In this document: positions 50,394 to 58,797 of the stretch, one piece after another | Numbering within the stretch: position 1 is the first letter of the stretch | How the letters are laid out: each line of letters opens with the position of its first letter | NCBI GenBank assembly: GCA_034925905.1 | Contig: JAYFRL010000014.1 | Location: 19,175 to 83,174 of the forward strand | DNA: 64,000 bases | Direction: 5' to 3' | Origin: JAYFRL01 sp034925905 | Lineage (GTDB): Bacteria; Bacillota; Clostridia; Lachnospirales; Anaerotignaceae | Made by a program: the position numbers and the translations under genes | The notes under the pieces: model-generated | The model's database searches: none | Told to the model about the DNA's origin: nothing | Seen by the model: the letters and a program-made list of their open reading frames with translations, nothing else

Positions 50394-51498
50394 ATGTTTG
50401 AGCTTGACCAGATAAAGCTTTCGCTTTCAGGCTATTCAAAAAATTTAGAGGAAATGGGGGCTTCACTTTGACGTCGCTAATTCCAGGGAAAAAATAAGAG
50501 ACCTTGAAGAAACGGCGGCAGACCCTTCGTTTTGGAATGACATGGAAGGAAGCCAAAAAGTTTTGCAAAAAATAAAGGGCCTGAGAACAAAGGTGGAAAA
50601 ATATGAGGCTCTTTGTACGGCTTACGAAGACATAATGACGCTTATAGAGCTTGGAAACGAAGAAGACGATGCTGAAGTAGCCGAAGAGGTTAAGGAAATG
50701 AAGGGAAAATTCCTTAAGGATTTTGAAGCCCTTAAAATTTCCACCTTGCTTGACGGCGAATATGATTCGTTAAACGCAATAGTTACGCTTCATTCGGGGG
50801 CGGGAGGAACAGAAGCCTGCGACTGGGTTTCCATACTTTTAAGGATGTATCTTAAATGGGCGGAGAGCAAGGGGTTTTTAGTTGAAACTCTGGATTATCT
50901 CCCAGGTGAGGAAGCGGGGATTAAATCTGTAACTATCCAGATAACCGGGGAAAACGCATACGGCTATTTAAAAGCCGAAAAAGGCGTGCACAGGCTTGTG
51001 AGAATTTCACCCTTTGATTCTTCAGGCAGAAGGCACACTTCCTTTGCGTCCTGCGATGTTATGCCTGAGATAGCGGATGACACCCAGATAGAGGTTGACC
51101 AGGATGATTTGAGAATAGACACCTATCGTTCAAGCGGCGCAGGCGGACAGCATGTAAACAAAACCTCGTCTGCAATAAGGATAACGCATATCCCCACAGG
51201 TATTGTTGTTCAATGCCAAAACGAAAGAAGCCAGTTCAGCAACAAGGATACGGCTATGAAAATGCTTAAATCCAAGCTTTTAGAGCTTAAAATAGAAGAA
51301 AACCTTAAAAAGCTTGCCGAAATAAGGGGCGACATTAAAGAGATAGGCTGGGGCAGCCAGATACGCTCTTATGTTTTTATGCCCTACACACTTGTTAAGG
51401 ACCATAGGACAGGAGAGGAAACAGGAAATATCCAAGCGGTTATGGATGGAGACATAGATAAATTCATAAACTCTTACCTCGCATGGATACATTTTTGA
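50394..51498 (+). CDS. prfB: Peptide chain release factor 2 (programmed +1 frameshift)
   Basis: RF2 recognises UGA and UAA. ATG 50394 (after GGGAG) opens a 25-codon frame ending at TGA 50469-50471; a +1 shift at CTTTGAC joins it to the main frame (DVANSREKIRDLEETAADPSFW...), giving 367 residues, the normal RF2 length. A start at 50542 in the second frame would remove the conserved N-terminus. RF2 marks: SPF in RISPFDSSGRRHTSFAS (anticodon tripeptide) and GGQ in SSGAGGQHVNKTSSAIR. Low RF2 slows UGA decoding, raising frameshifting and so RF2 synthesis. Confidence 0.97.
50456..50472 (+). promoter_or_regulatory. prfB programmed +1 frameshift site
   Basis: Shine-Dalgarno-like GGGGG (50456-50460), then CTTTGAC (50466-50472) with in-frame stop TGA 50469-50471. 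The ribosome shifts from CTT to TTT. The gap between the G run and CTT is 5 bases, where the classical AGGGGG-NNN-CTT form has 3; AGAGGA further upstream might also act. Confidence 0.9.
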
Positions 51499-51508
51499 GA
51501 GGTATGCC

Positions 51509-52474
51509 ATGAAAAAGGTTGAAATAGGCAACAAAGAAGAAAACCAAAGGCTGGATAAATTTTTGTTTAAATATTTTAACGATGCGCCCAAATCCTTTGT
51601 GTATAAAATGCTGAGGAAAAAAAGGATAAAGCTTAATTCCCAAAAAGCCGAAGGCAGCGAAATTCTTAACAGCGGAGACTTTATAGAAATGTATCTTGCC
51701 GATGAAACAATGGATAAGTTTATGTCCGCTAAAGAGGTTTTGCCGATTGTTAAAAGATTTAACGTCATATATGAGGACGAAAACCTGCTTGTTGTTTCAA
51801 AACCGGCAGGTCTTTTGTGCCATTCGGACTTAAAAGAGGACAAAGATACGCTTATAAACCAAATTCTTTTTTATCTTTCTTCAAAGGGTGAATATGTCCC
51901 TAAGGCCGAAAGCTCGTTTACTCCTGCTCTTGCAAACCGGCTTGACAGGAACACTTCGGGCATAGTTTTTTGCGGCAAAAATTTGGCTGCGCTTCAGGAT
52001 ATAAACCGTGTTATAGCTGAAAAAAAGGTTGAAAAGCTTTATTATGCACTTGTTTTAGGCAAGGTTTTAAAAGAAGGCGAGCTTAAAAATTTTTATTCAA
52101 AGGACGAAAAAGCCAATAAAGCTTTTATTTCTAAGGATGATAGCACAACCGAGGTTTGCCTTAGATACCGTCCGCTAAAAGCAATAAAGGAATATTCTTT
52201 GCTTGAAATAAAGCTTATAACGGGCAAATCGCACCAGATAAGGCTTCAGCTTAAGGAAGCGGGACACCCCATAGCGGGAGACAGAAAATATGGAGATTTG
52301 TCTACGAATATTTATTTTAAGGAAAACTTTGGCCTTGCTCATCAGTTTTTGCATGCAGGGGAAATAAAATGGGAATCAAAAGAAGGTTTTCTTTCATATC
52401 TTTATGGCAAGGAGTTTGATTCTCCGCTGCCTTTAAAGCTTTCAAAAATAGAAAAGAGCGTTTTCGATAAATAG
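51509..52474 (+). CDS. RluA-family pseudouridine synthase with S4 domain
   Basis: Converts uridine to pseudouridine in rRNA or tRNA. N-terminal S4 RNA-binding domain (about 12-75, RLDKFLFKYFNDAPKSFVYKML, here as RLDKFLFKYF) then the catalytic domain with NRLDRNTSGIVF, whose Asp is catalytic, and KSHQIRLQL and HPIAGDRKYG. 321 residues. GAGAGG precedes the ATG, 10 bases after prfB. The target site is not decidable. Probably cotranscribed with prfB and the next genes. Confidence 0.94.
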   Translation: MKKVEIGNKEENQRLDKFLFKYFNDAPKSFVYKMLRKKRIKLNSQKAEGSEILNSGDFIEMYLADETMDKFMSAKEVLPIVKRFNVIYEDENLLVVSKPAGLLCHSDLKEDKDTLINQILFYLSSKGEYVPKAESSFTPALANRLDRNTSGIVFCGKNLAALQDINRVIAEKKVEKLYYALVLGKVLKEGELKNFYSKDEKANKAFISKDDSTTEVCLRYRPLKAIKEYSLLEIKLITGKSHQIRLQLKEAGHPIAGDRKYGDLSTNIYFKENFGLAHQFLHAGEIKWESKEGFLSYLYGKEFDSPLPLKLSKIEKSVFDK

Positions 52475-52487
52475 GCGGAGGTGTTTT

Positions 52488-53234
52488 ATGAAAGCAATAA
52501 TTCTTGCGGCAGGCTATGCAACAAGGCTTTATCCTCTTACGGAAAATATGCCTAAAGCTTTGCTTGAAATCGGAGGAAGACCCATAATAGACTATATTGT
52601 GGGCGAGATAAACAAGGTTTCGGAAGTCAGCGATATATATGTGGTTACAAACCATAAATTTGCGGACCATTTTTTTGATTGGGCAAAAAAAACCAAAAGC
52701 TCCTCACCTATAACTGTTATAGACGACGGAACTTTAAATGAAGGCACAAGGCTTGGGGCCATAGGCGACATAAAATATGTTATAGATAAAATGAACATAG
52801 ACGACGATATAATGGTTATCGCGGGGGACAATTACTTTACTTACAGCCTTAAGGACTATTATAATTTTTATAAAGGAAAAAACAGCGATACCATATGCGT
52901 TAAGCCTTTCCCAAACGAGGCGGAGCTTAACCGTTTTGGCATAGCTTTGATATCAGAGGATAACAGGGTTTTAAATATAGAGGAAAAACCTAAAAACCCA
53001 AAATCAAACCTGGTTGTTTATGCGGCTTATATGTATAAAAAAGATACGATACCTCTTTTTGAGAAATACCTTAAAGAAGGAAACAATCCCGATGCACCGG
53101 GGCATTTTGTTGTTTGGCTTTATGGGAAAAAGCCGGTTTACGCCTACAGCTTTAAGGAAGAGTGCTATGATATAGGCACGCTTGAAAGCTATGAGACTGT
53201 TAAGGCTCTTTTTCCGCAGGGGGACAAAAAATGA
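52488..53234 (+). CDS. Sugar-phosphate/NTP nucleotidyltransferase
   Basis: Nucleotidyltransferase of the RmlA/GlmU-like superfamily: MKAIILAAGYATRLYPLTEN with the N-terminal G-x-G-T-R-L variant, PKALLEIGGRPIIDYI, and VIAGDNYF. 248 residues without an extra hexapeptide domain. It might make a nucleotide sugar or activate a small alcohol phosphate; sequence does not decide. It overlaps prmA by four bases, so it sits in the translation/RNA modification operon by location but not clearly by function. Confidence 0.88.
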   Translation: MKAIILAAGYATRLYPLTENMPKALLEIGGRPIIDYIVGEINKVSEVSDIYVVTNHKFADHFFDWAKKTKSSSPITVIDDGTLNEGTRLGAIGDIKYVIDKMNIDDDIMVIAGDNYFTYSLKDYYNFYKGKNSDTICVKPFPNEAELNRFGIALISEDNRVLNIEEKPKNPKSNLVVYAAYMYKKDTIPLFEKYLKEGNNPDAPGHFVVWLYGKKPVYAYSFKEECYDIGTLESYETVKALFPQGDKK

Positions 53235-54187
53235 AATGGTTTGAGATTTTTGTTGAAACTAAAGAAACGGAGGCTGTTTTTGGTCTTCTTTACGATATGG
53301 GCATAACGGGAGCCGTTATAAAAGGAATGGACGGTTTTTCGGACTATGTTGCATGGGGCGAAGGCTTTGATTATATAGACGTGGTTCTTTTAGACTCTAA
53401 AAATAAAGAGATCCCCGGAGTGGTTTTTTATATTGAAGGAAACGCAGATGGCGAAAAACAGCTTTATAATATAAAGGCAGAGCTTGAAAATTTTTCGCGC
53501 AATAACGGCTTTGAAATAAAAATAAGCATAGGCAGCGTTAAAGACGAGGATTGGAGCCAAACCTGGAAGCAATATTTTAAGCCGAAGGAAATAGGTGAAA
53601 GGCTTATTGTTAAGCCTTCCTGGGAAGAGGTTTTAAACCCGGGGGGCAAAATAATAATGAACATAGACCCGGGCAGCGTTTTTGGCACGGGCAGCCACGA
53701 AACAACGGCGCTTTGCCTTATGCTTGCCGAGAAATACGTTCAAAAAGGGGACAGGGTTTTAGATATAGGCTGCGGAAGCGGCATACTTTTTTTATGCGCG
53801 CTTCTTTTAGGCGCTTCTTATGCCGACGGCATAGACATAGAAGAAGCCTCGCGTGAGGTTGCCGCCGCAAATGCTGCCGCAAACGGGATTGATAAAGAGA
53901 AATTCAGTGTTTATTGCGGTAATATGCTTGAGGACGCCTCTTTTGCGGACAAGTTTAAGGCAGGCTATGACATGGTTATCTCAAACATTGTTGCCGATAT
54001 TGTTATAGCTCTTTCGGGTATTGTTCCGGGATGCATTAAAAAAGGCGGGATATATATTTCCTCGGGAATAATAAATGAAAGAACCCCCGATGTTAAAGCC
54101 GCACTTTTAAAAAACGGTTTTGATATAAAAGACGTTGTTTCAAACGGGGAATGGACAGCCGTTTCCTCCGTTTTTAAAGGAGAATGA
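53231..54187 (+). CDS. prmA: Ribosomal protein L11 methyltransferase
   Basis: SAM-dependent methyltransferase of L11. It has the N-terminal L11-binding fold, then the SAM domain with VFGTGSHETTALCL (about 154-167), VLDIGCGSGILFLCALLLGA (about 178-197), and ISNIVADIVIAL (NxxA/VxPxY region). 318 residues. It overlaps the nucleotidyltransferase gene by four bases and rsmE follows after a short gap, the usual prmA-rsmE pairing. Confidence 0.95.
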   Translation: MKWFEIFVETKETEAVFGLLYDMGITGAVIKGMDGFSDYVAWGEGFDYIDVVLLDSKNKEIPGVVFYIEGNADGEKQLYNIKAELENFSRNNGFEIKISIGSVKDEDWSQTWKQYFKPKEIGERLIVKPSWEEVLNPGGKIIMNIDPGSVFGTGSHETTALCLMLAEKYVQKGDRVLDIGCGSGILFLCALLLGASYADGIDIEEASREVAAANAAANGIDKEKFSVYCGNMLEDASFADKFKAGYDMVISNIVADIVIALSGIVPGCIKKGGIYISSGIINERTPDVKAALLKNGFDIKDVVSNGEWTAVSSVFKGE

Positions 54188-54189
54188 AA

Positions 54190-54909
54190 ATGCCGAAGTT
54201 TTTTGTGCCTGAGAGGGAGATAAATGAAAACCGCGTAATAATTAAAGGCGAGGATGAAAACCATATAAAAAACGTGCTGCGTTTTTTGGTTGGAGACGCC
54301 ATAACCCTTTGCGATGGGAATGGCTTTGATTATGAGGGCATTATTTTAGGCTTCTCAAAGGGTGGGGTTTTGGTTGACATTAAATCAAAAAACGTCTCTC
54401 TTTCGGAGCCGAAAACAAGGGTAACCCTTTTTCAGGGTATGCCAAAGGGCGAAAAAACGGAAAGCATAATCCAAAAATGCGTTGAGCTTGGAGTTTATGA
54501 AATAGTGCTCGTTTCCATGCACAGGTCAGTTGCAAAGCTTAAAGCCGATAAGGAAGAAGCAAAGCTTAGCCGCTATATGAAGCTTTCATATTCTGCTGCA
54601 AAGCAGTCCGGCAGGGGGATAGTTCCAAAGGTATATGCCTTAAGCTATGAGGAAGCTTTAAAATATGCAAGAGGTCTTGACCTTACGTTTGTAGCATACG
54701 AAAACGAGGAAAAGGTTAGCCTCAAAGACGTGCTTAAAGGTTTTTCGGGCAGCTCCATAGGTGTTTTCATAGGCCCGGAGGGCGGCTTTGAAGATTTTGA
54801 AATAGAAATGGCTGAGTGTTTTAAAACCGTTTCGCTGGGCAAAAGGATATTGCGCACGGAAACGGCAGGTCCCGCCGTTTTGGCGGTTATAAATTATGAG
54901 CTTGGGTGA
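54190..54909 (+). CDS. rsmE: 16S rRNA m3U1498 methyltransferase RsmE
   Basis: SPOUT-family methyltransferase of U1498 in 16S rRNA. N-terminal PUA-like part (MPKFFVPEREINENRVIIKG) and the trefoil-knot C-terminus with QKCVELGVYEIVLV, FIGPEGGFEDFEIEM and SLGKRILRTETAGPAVLAVI. 239 residues from ATG 54190, six bases after AAAGGAG; ATG 54184 is too close. It follows prmA, the usual order. Confidence 0.95.
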   Translation: MPKFFVPEREINENRVIIKGEDENHIKNVLRFLVGDAITLCDGNGFDYEGIILGFSKGGVLVDIKSKNVSLSEPKTRVTLFQGMPKGEKTESIIQKCVELGVYEIVLVSMHRSVAKLKADKEEAKLSRYMKLSYSAAKQSGRGIVPKVYALSYEEALKYARGLDLTFVAYENEEKVSLKDVLKGFSGSSIGVFIGPEGGFEDFEIEMAECFKTVSLGKRILRTETAGPAVLAVINYELG

Positions 54910-54913
54910 TTTT

Positions 54914-56065
54914 ATGATATATTTTGATAATGCCGCAGGAGGCAAGGCTTATGAAGAGGTCTGCGCCCTTATGGCGGATATCATGCTTAATTCATACGGC
55001 AATCCCGCTTCGGTGAGTGTTTTTGGCATGCAGGCGGATGAAAAGCTAAAATGGGCCCGCGGAATTTTTGCGGGCATATTAAACTGCGCCCCAAACGAGA
55101 TTTTTTTCACTTCAGGGGGCACGGAAAGCGACAATTGGGCGCTTCTAGGCACGGCAAGAGCATATAAGCGTTCAGGCAACCGCATAATAACCTCAAGCGT
55201 TGAGCATCCGGCTGTTTTAAACACTCTTGATGCGCTTAAGGATGAAGGCTTTGAGGTTATAAAAGCCTGCACGGATGAACGTGGCTATATTGAAAAAAGC
55301 GGGCTTATTTCAGCGATAGATGAAAAAACAACGCTTGTGAGCCTTATACATGTGAATAATGAAACAGGAACCGCAAATGATATTTATGAGATGGGCTTTC
55401 TTATAAAAGAAAAGAACCCGAATACCCTTTTCCACATAGACGCCGTTCAGGGCTTCGGGAAATACCGTATAGACGTTAAAGCTGCGAAATGCGATATGCT
55501 TTCTTTAAGCGCGCATAAATTTCACGGACCAAGGGGAGTCGGCGTGCTTTATATTAAAAACGGGCTTAAAACCTTTCCTATCATATATGGCGGCGGCCAG
55601 CAAAACGGCAAGCGTTCCGGGACGGAAAACACTGCCGGAGCTGCCGGGGCGGCGTTAGCTGCAAAAATGTGCTATGATAAGCTGGATGAAAATTTTAACC
55701 GGGCTATGTCGGTTAAAAAAAGGCTTTATAATGGAATAATGTCTTTGGTCCCAAATGTTTTTTTAAACGGCGAAGACATAGAAGCCGCCAGTCCTTATGT
55801 GCTTAATTTAAGCTTCCCGGGGCTTAAAAGTCAGGTTTTGATGCAGGCTCTTGAACAAGAGGGCATAATAGTTTCAAAAGGCTCGGCCTGCGGAAGCAGA
55901 AAGATAAGCTACAGCAGCGTGCTTAAGGAGATGGGGCTTTCGGCAGAAAGGCTAGATTCGGCTATAAGGTTTAGCTTTTCAGAGCTTAACACGATTGAAG
56001 AAGCTGATTTTGCTGTTTCGGCAGTAGGCCGTATTGTGCCTGTTTTGAGAAAATACGGAAGGTAA
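54914..56065 (+). CDS. Cysteine desulfurase (NifS/IscS type)
   Basis: PLP enzyme releasing sulfur from cysteine. MIYFDNAAGG start, SVEHPAVLN, HIDAVQGFGK, the PLP lysine in SLSAHKFHGPRG (about 200) and the catalytic Cys in GSACGSRK (about 323). 383 residues from ATG 54914. It is immediately followed by thiI, so it most likely feeds sulfur to ThiI for tRNA 4-thiouridine, as the NifZ-ThiI pair does in Bacillus. It overlaps the end of rsmE by none but lies only 4 bases after it. Confidence 0.94.
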   Translation: MIYFDNAAGGKAYEEVCALMADIMLNSYGNPASVSVFGMQADEKLKWARGIFAGILNCAPNEIFFTSGGTESDNWALLGTARAYKRSGNRIITSSVEHPAVLNTLDALKDEGFEVIKACTDERGYIEKSGLISAIDEKTTLVSLIHVNNETGTANDIYEMGFLIKEKNPNTLFHIDAVQGFGKYRIDVKAAKCDMLSLSAHKFHGPRGVGVLYIKNGLKTFPIIYGGGQQNGKRSGTENTAGAAGAALAAKMCYDKLDENFNRAMSVKKRLYNGIMSLVPNVFLNGEDIEAASPYVLNLSFPGLKSQVLMQALEQEGIIVSKGSACGSRKISYSSVLKEMGLSAERLDSAIRFSFSELNTIEEADFAVSAVGRIVPVLRKYGR

Positions 56066-56071
56066 CCAAAC

Positions 56072-57250
56072 ATGGAGAAAAAAGTTCTTATAGTTAAATA
56101 CGGCGAAATAGCCATGAGGGGTAACAACAGGAAGCTTTTTGTAACCCGCCTCTTAAATGCCATACGCAAAAATCTGGAGGATATAGGCGATTTTTATATC
56201 GTGCGTGAGCAGGGTCGCCTTATTGTTTTAGACATGGGGAAGGAAATGGATTATGATGCCGTTATTCCAAGGGTTTTAAGGGTTATGGGCATTTTAGGAG
56301 TTTGCCCGGGGATAGAGACGGACGAAAAAAACATAGGCGCTTTAAAAGAAGCCTCTCTTTTATATATGCAAAAGCATTATCCGGGCGAAAAGCCGTTTAA
56401 ATTCAAGGTTGAAACAAAGCGCTCCGATAAGGCTTTTCCTATGACCTCAAACGAGGTTTCATATGAAATAGGCGGATATATACTTGAAAATATGCCGCAC
56501 CTTGGAGTTGATGTGCATAACCCGGAGGTTACTCTTTTTGTTGAAATAAGAACATCATGTTATATATATTCAAAATTCATAAAAGGCTTCGGCGGGCTTC
56601 CCGTTGGCTCATCGGGCAAGGGAACAGCCTTGATTTCCGGCGGGATAGACAGCCCTGTGGCCATTTTCCTGATGGCAAAAAGGGGAGTTCTTGTTGAAGG
56701 CGTATATTTTCACAGCCCGCCTTATACAAGCGAAAGGGCGAAGGAAAAAGTTATAGATCTTTCAAAGCAGCTTTCCCTTTACATGGGTGGCTTTAAGCTA
56801 TCAGTTATTCCGTTTACAAAGCTCCAGCTTTATTTGTTTGACAATGTGCCGCATGATAAGCTTACGATATTTTTAAAACGCGCGATGACAAAAACTGCGG
56901 AAAAGATAGCGCTTAAAAATTATTCTCAGGCTCTTATAACGGGCGACAGTGTAGGCCAGGTTGCAAGCCAGACGATGCATGGGCTAAATGCAATAAGCTC
57001 GGCTGCAACAATGCCGATATTAAGACCGCTTTGCGGGTTTGACAAGCAGGAGATTGTAGATTTGGCAAGAAAGATAGGCACTTTTGATATATCGATAAGG
57101 CCTTATGAGGATTGCTGTACGGTTTTTGTGGCTAAGCATCCCGAAACGCGTCCGAAAAAGGCGGTTGTAGAAAAAATAGAAGCCTCCCTTTCCGGGCTTA
57201 ATGCGCTTATAGACGAGGCTTTGGAGGGAAGAGAGGAACTTTTCTTTTGA
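56072..57250 (+). CDS. thiI: tRNA sulfurtransferase ThiI (4-thiouridine synthase)
   Basis: Makes s4U8 in tRNA. In order: N-terminal ferredoxin-like domain, THUMP domain (about 60-165) and the PP-loop ATPase domain with GTALISGGIDSPVAIFLMA (about 184-202). The C-terminal rhodanese domain found in E. coli ThiI is missing, as in most Firmicutes; 392 residues. The start is ATG 56072, 6 bases after the cysteine desulfurase stop. Thiamin biosynthesis uses ThiI in some bacteria, but here the thi operon is salvage-type, so tRNA thiolation is the likely role. Confidence 0.95.
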   Translation: MEKKVLIVKYGEIAMRGNNRKLFVTRLLNAIRKNLEDIGDFYIVREQGRLIVLDMGKEMDYDAVIPRVLRVMGILGVCPGIETDEKNIGALKEASLLYMQKHYPGEKPFKFKVETKRSDKAFPMTSNEVSYEIGGYILENMPHLGVDVHNPEVTLFVEIRTSCYIYSKFIKGFGGLPVGSSGKGTALISGGIDSPVAIFLMAKRGVLVEGVYFHSPPYTSERAKEKVIDLSKQLSLYMGGFKLSVIPFTKLQLYLFDNVPHDKLTIFLKRAMTKTAEKIALKNYSQALITGDSVGQVASQTMHGLNAISSAATMPILRPLCGFDKQEIVDLARKIGTFDISIRPYEDCCTVFVAKHPETRPKKAVVEKIEASLSGLNALIDEALEGREELFF

Positions 57251-57302
57251 TATAGGAATGTATAAAATTTGGCAATGAAAACAATAGTTAGGATGTGATT
57301 GT

Positions 57303-57782
57303 TTGGATACTTACATTTTTTATGGACTGGCAATAATATTCCTTATAATTTCCTTTGTAAAGGATAAAAAGAAAACAAAGACGGCTTTAAAAAAGGCGTG
57401 GAAGTCTTTTGAAAACATTTTACCCCAGTTTTTAGCAGTTATTTTAATTGTAAGTGTTTTGCTTGCCGTTGTGGATGCGGATTTTATTTCAAAAGTAATA
57501 GGCAAGGATTCCGGTTGGGCCGGAGTTTTATTAAGCGCAGTGCTTGGAGCGATAACGCTTATTCCGGCTTTTGTTGCGTTTCCGACGGCGGCCATGGTGC
57601 TTGAAGCAGGCGCAGGCTATATGCAGATTGGCGCTTTTGTATCAACGCTCACAATGGTGGGCATTGTAACTATGCCTGTGGAGATTAAAATTTTCGGCAA
57701 AAAGCTTACTGTTTTAAGAAATTTATTTGCTTTTGTTTTTTCATTTTTTGTTGCATATGTCATAAGTGTTGTGGTAGGCTGA
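57303..57782 (+). CDS. Split permease, first half (UPF0718/YraQ-like)
   Basis: A 159-residue hydrophobic protein with four or five helices: an N-terminal helix, KKAWKSFENILPQFLAVILIV and LGAITLIPAFVAFPTAAMV and a C-terminal pair. It matches half of the DUF318-type permeases, related to ArsP. TTG 57303 start. The second half is the next gene, with only one base between them, so the two products probably associate to form one transporter. The substrate is unknown; a metal-ligand motif was not recognised. Confidence 0.75.
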   Translation: MDTYIFYGLAIIFLIISFVKDKKKTKTALKKAWKSFENILPQFLAVILIVSVLLAVVDADFISKVIGKDSGWAGVLLSAVLGAITLIPAFVAFPTAAMVLEAGAGYMQIGAFVSTLTMVGIVTMPVEIKIFGKKLTVLRNLFAFVFSFFVAYVISVVVG

Positions 57783-57783
57783 T

Positions 57784-58329
57784 ATGGAGATAAAAAAAAT
57801 TTTAAAAAAATACAGAATGTTTATTATTACAGTTTCGGCTTTGGGGGTACTCACGCTTGTAAATTTCCCGTTGGGCAGCAAAGCCTTAGTAATTTCGGCG
57901 TTTCAATTCAGGCAGATGCTTTTTATAATCCCGCCTATTTTTATTTTGCTGGGGCTTATGGATGTTTGGGTTCCCAAAGAAACTATGGTTAAATATATGG
58001 GCGAAGGCTCTGGAATAAAAGGCATGCTCCTCGCTTTTTTAATAGGTTCTGCCGCTGCGGGTCCGCTTTATGGCGCTTTTCCCGTGGCCTCTGTGTTTAT
58101 GAAAAAGGGCGTTAAGTTTTCAAATATTATGATTTTTATAGGTGCATGGTCTACAACAAAGGTGCCGATGTTTCTTTTTGAAGTGTCTGCCTTTGGCGCT
58201 AAGTTTGCGTTTACAAGGCTAGCCGTAGATATACCAGGTATAATTATCATAGCTTATTTTTTGGCTAAAATAATGCCTAAAAAAGAAATTGAAGAAATTT
58301 ATAAAAATGCGGAAGATACGGAAATATAA
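57784..58329 (+). CDS. Split permease, second half (UPF0718/YraQ-like)
   Basis: 181 residues with about five helices: FIITVSALGVLTLVNFPLGS, PPIFILLGLMDVWVPKETM, FLIGSAAAGPLYGAFPVAS and a C-terminal pair. The segment AAAGPLYGAFPVAS mirrors the first half's LIPAFVAFPTA region, as expected if the two halves derive from one permease by gene splitting. ATG 57784 follows the first half's stop by one base; translation is coupled. Followed by an intrinsic terminator. Confidence 0.75.
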   Translation: MEIKKILKKYRMFIITVSALGVLTLVNFPLGSKALVISAFQFRQMLFIIPPIFILLGLMDVWVPKETMVKYMGEGSGIKGMLLAFLIGSAAAGPLYGAFPVASVFMKKGVKFSNIMIFIGAWSTTKVPMFLFEVSAFGAKFAFTRLAVDIPGIIIIAYFLAKIMPKKEIEEIYKNAEDTEI

Positions 58330-58353
58330 AAAATGATGCAAAAAATTTAATAA

Positions 58354-58382
58354 CCCTTTAAATATTAAGGGCTGTTTTTTTA
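58354..58382 (+). terminator. Terminator of the split permease genes
   Basis: CCCTT (58354-58358) pairs with AAGGG (58367-58371), then CTG and eight T. A second, A/T-stem hairpin at 58396-58427 lacks a T run. Confidence 0.65.
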
Positions 58383-58461
58383 TTAGGAGTTTAACGGCTT
58401 TTAAAAAAGGTCGGGGCTTTTTTAAGCAACAATTAAAAGGCTATAGATTAAAGACGGAAGC

Positions 58462-58515
58462 AAGCGGCTGTTCAAACTGTGGCATAGATATAAGCCAAGG
58501 TTGGGATATCCGCTT
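58462..58515 (+). ncRNA. Candidate structured RNA element upstream of the SLH protein gene
   Basis: AAGCGG (58462-58467) pairs with CCGCTT (58510-58515). Inside, AAC/GTT (58475-58477 with 58500-58502) and GGC/GCC (58481-58483 with 58494-58496) form a nested stem with symmetric TGT/AAG internal loops, giving a long hairpin with purine-rich bulges. It sits 280 bases before the SLH gene. I do not recognise a riboswitch class, and no promoter is clear. The rest of 58516-58797 is A/T-rich with no other feature seen. Confidence 0.35.
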
Positions 58516-58797
58516 ATATAAGAGTTAAATTTAAGGGGAGGATTATTTTTAAGACAGGATAAGTATGGAATGAAAATTAAATAATATCAAGCGAAGCTAC
58601 GGGGAATTATCTATAGCTTTGTTTAGTTTTGTAGGCATTAAAGAAATATTTTATATATTAGTTGAGGAAAGGAAGGGAAAAAAGACATACTAAAAAACTT
58701 TAAATTTTAGATTAGCCGCATATAATTTTATAAATATTATATTTTTAAATAGATAAAAATTGAAAGCAGAAATTTTTTTAACTTGAGGGGGATATTA

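Noticed and set aside
58330..58797. c-di-GMP riboswitch before the SLH gene
   Set aside because: The GEMM cores (for example CACGCACAGGGCAAACC) are absent; only an unclassified stem structure is seen.
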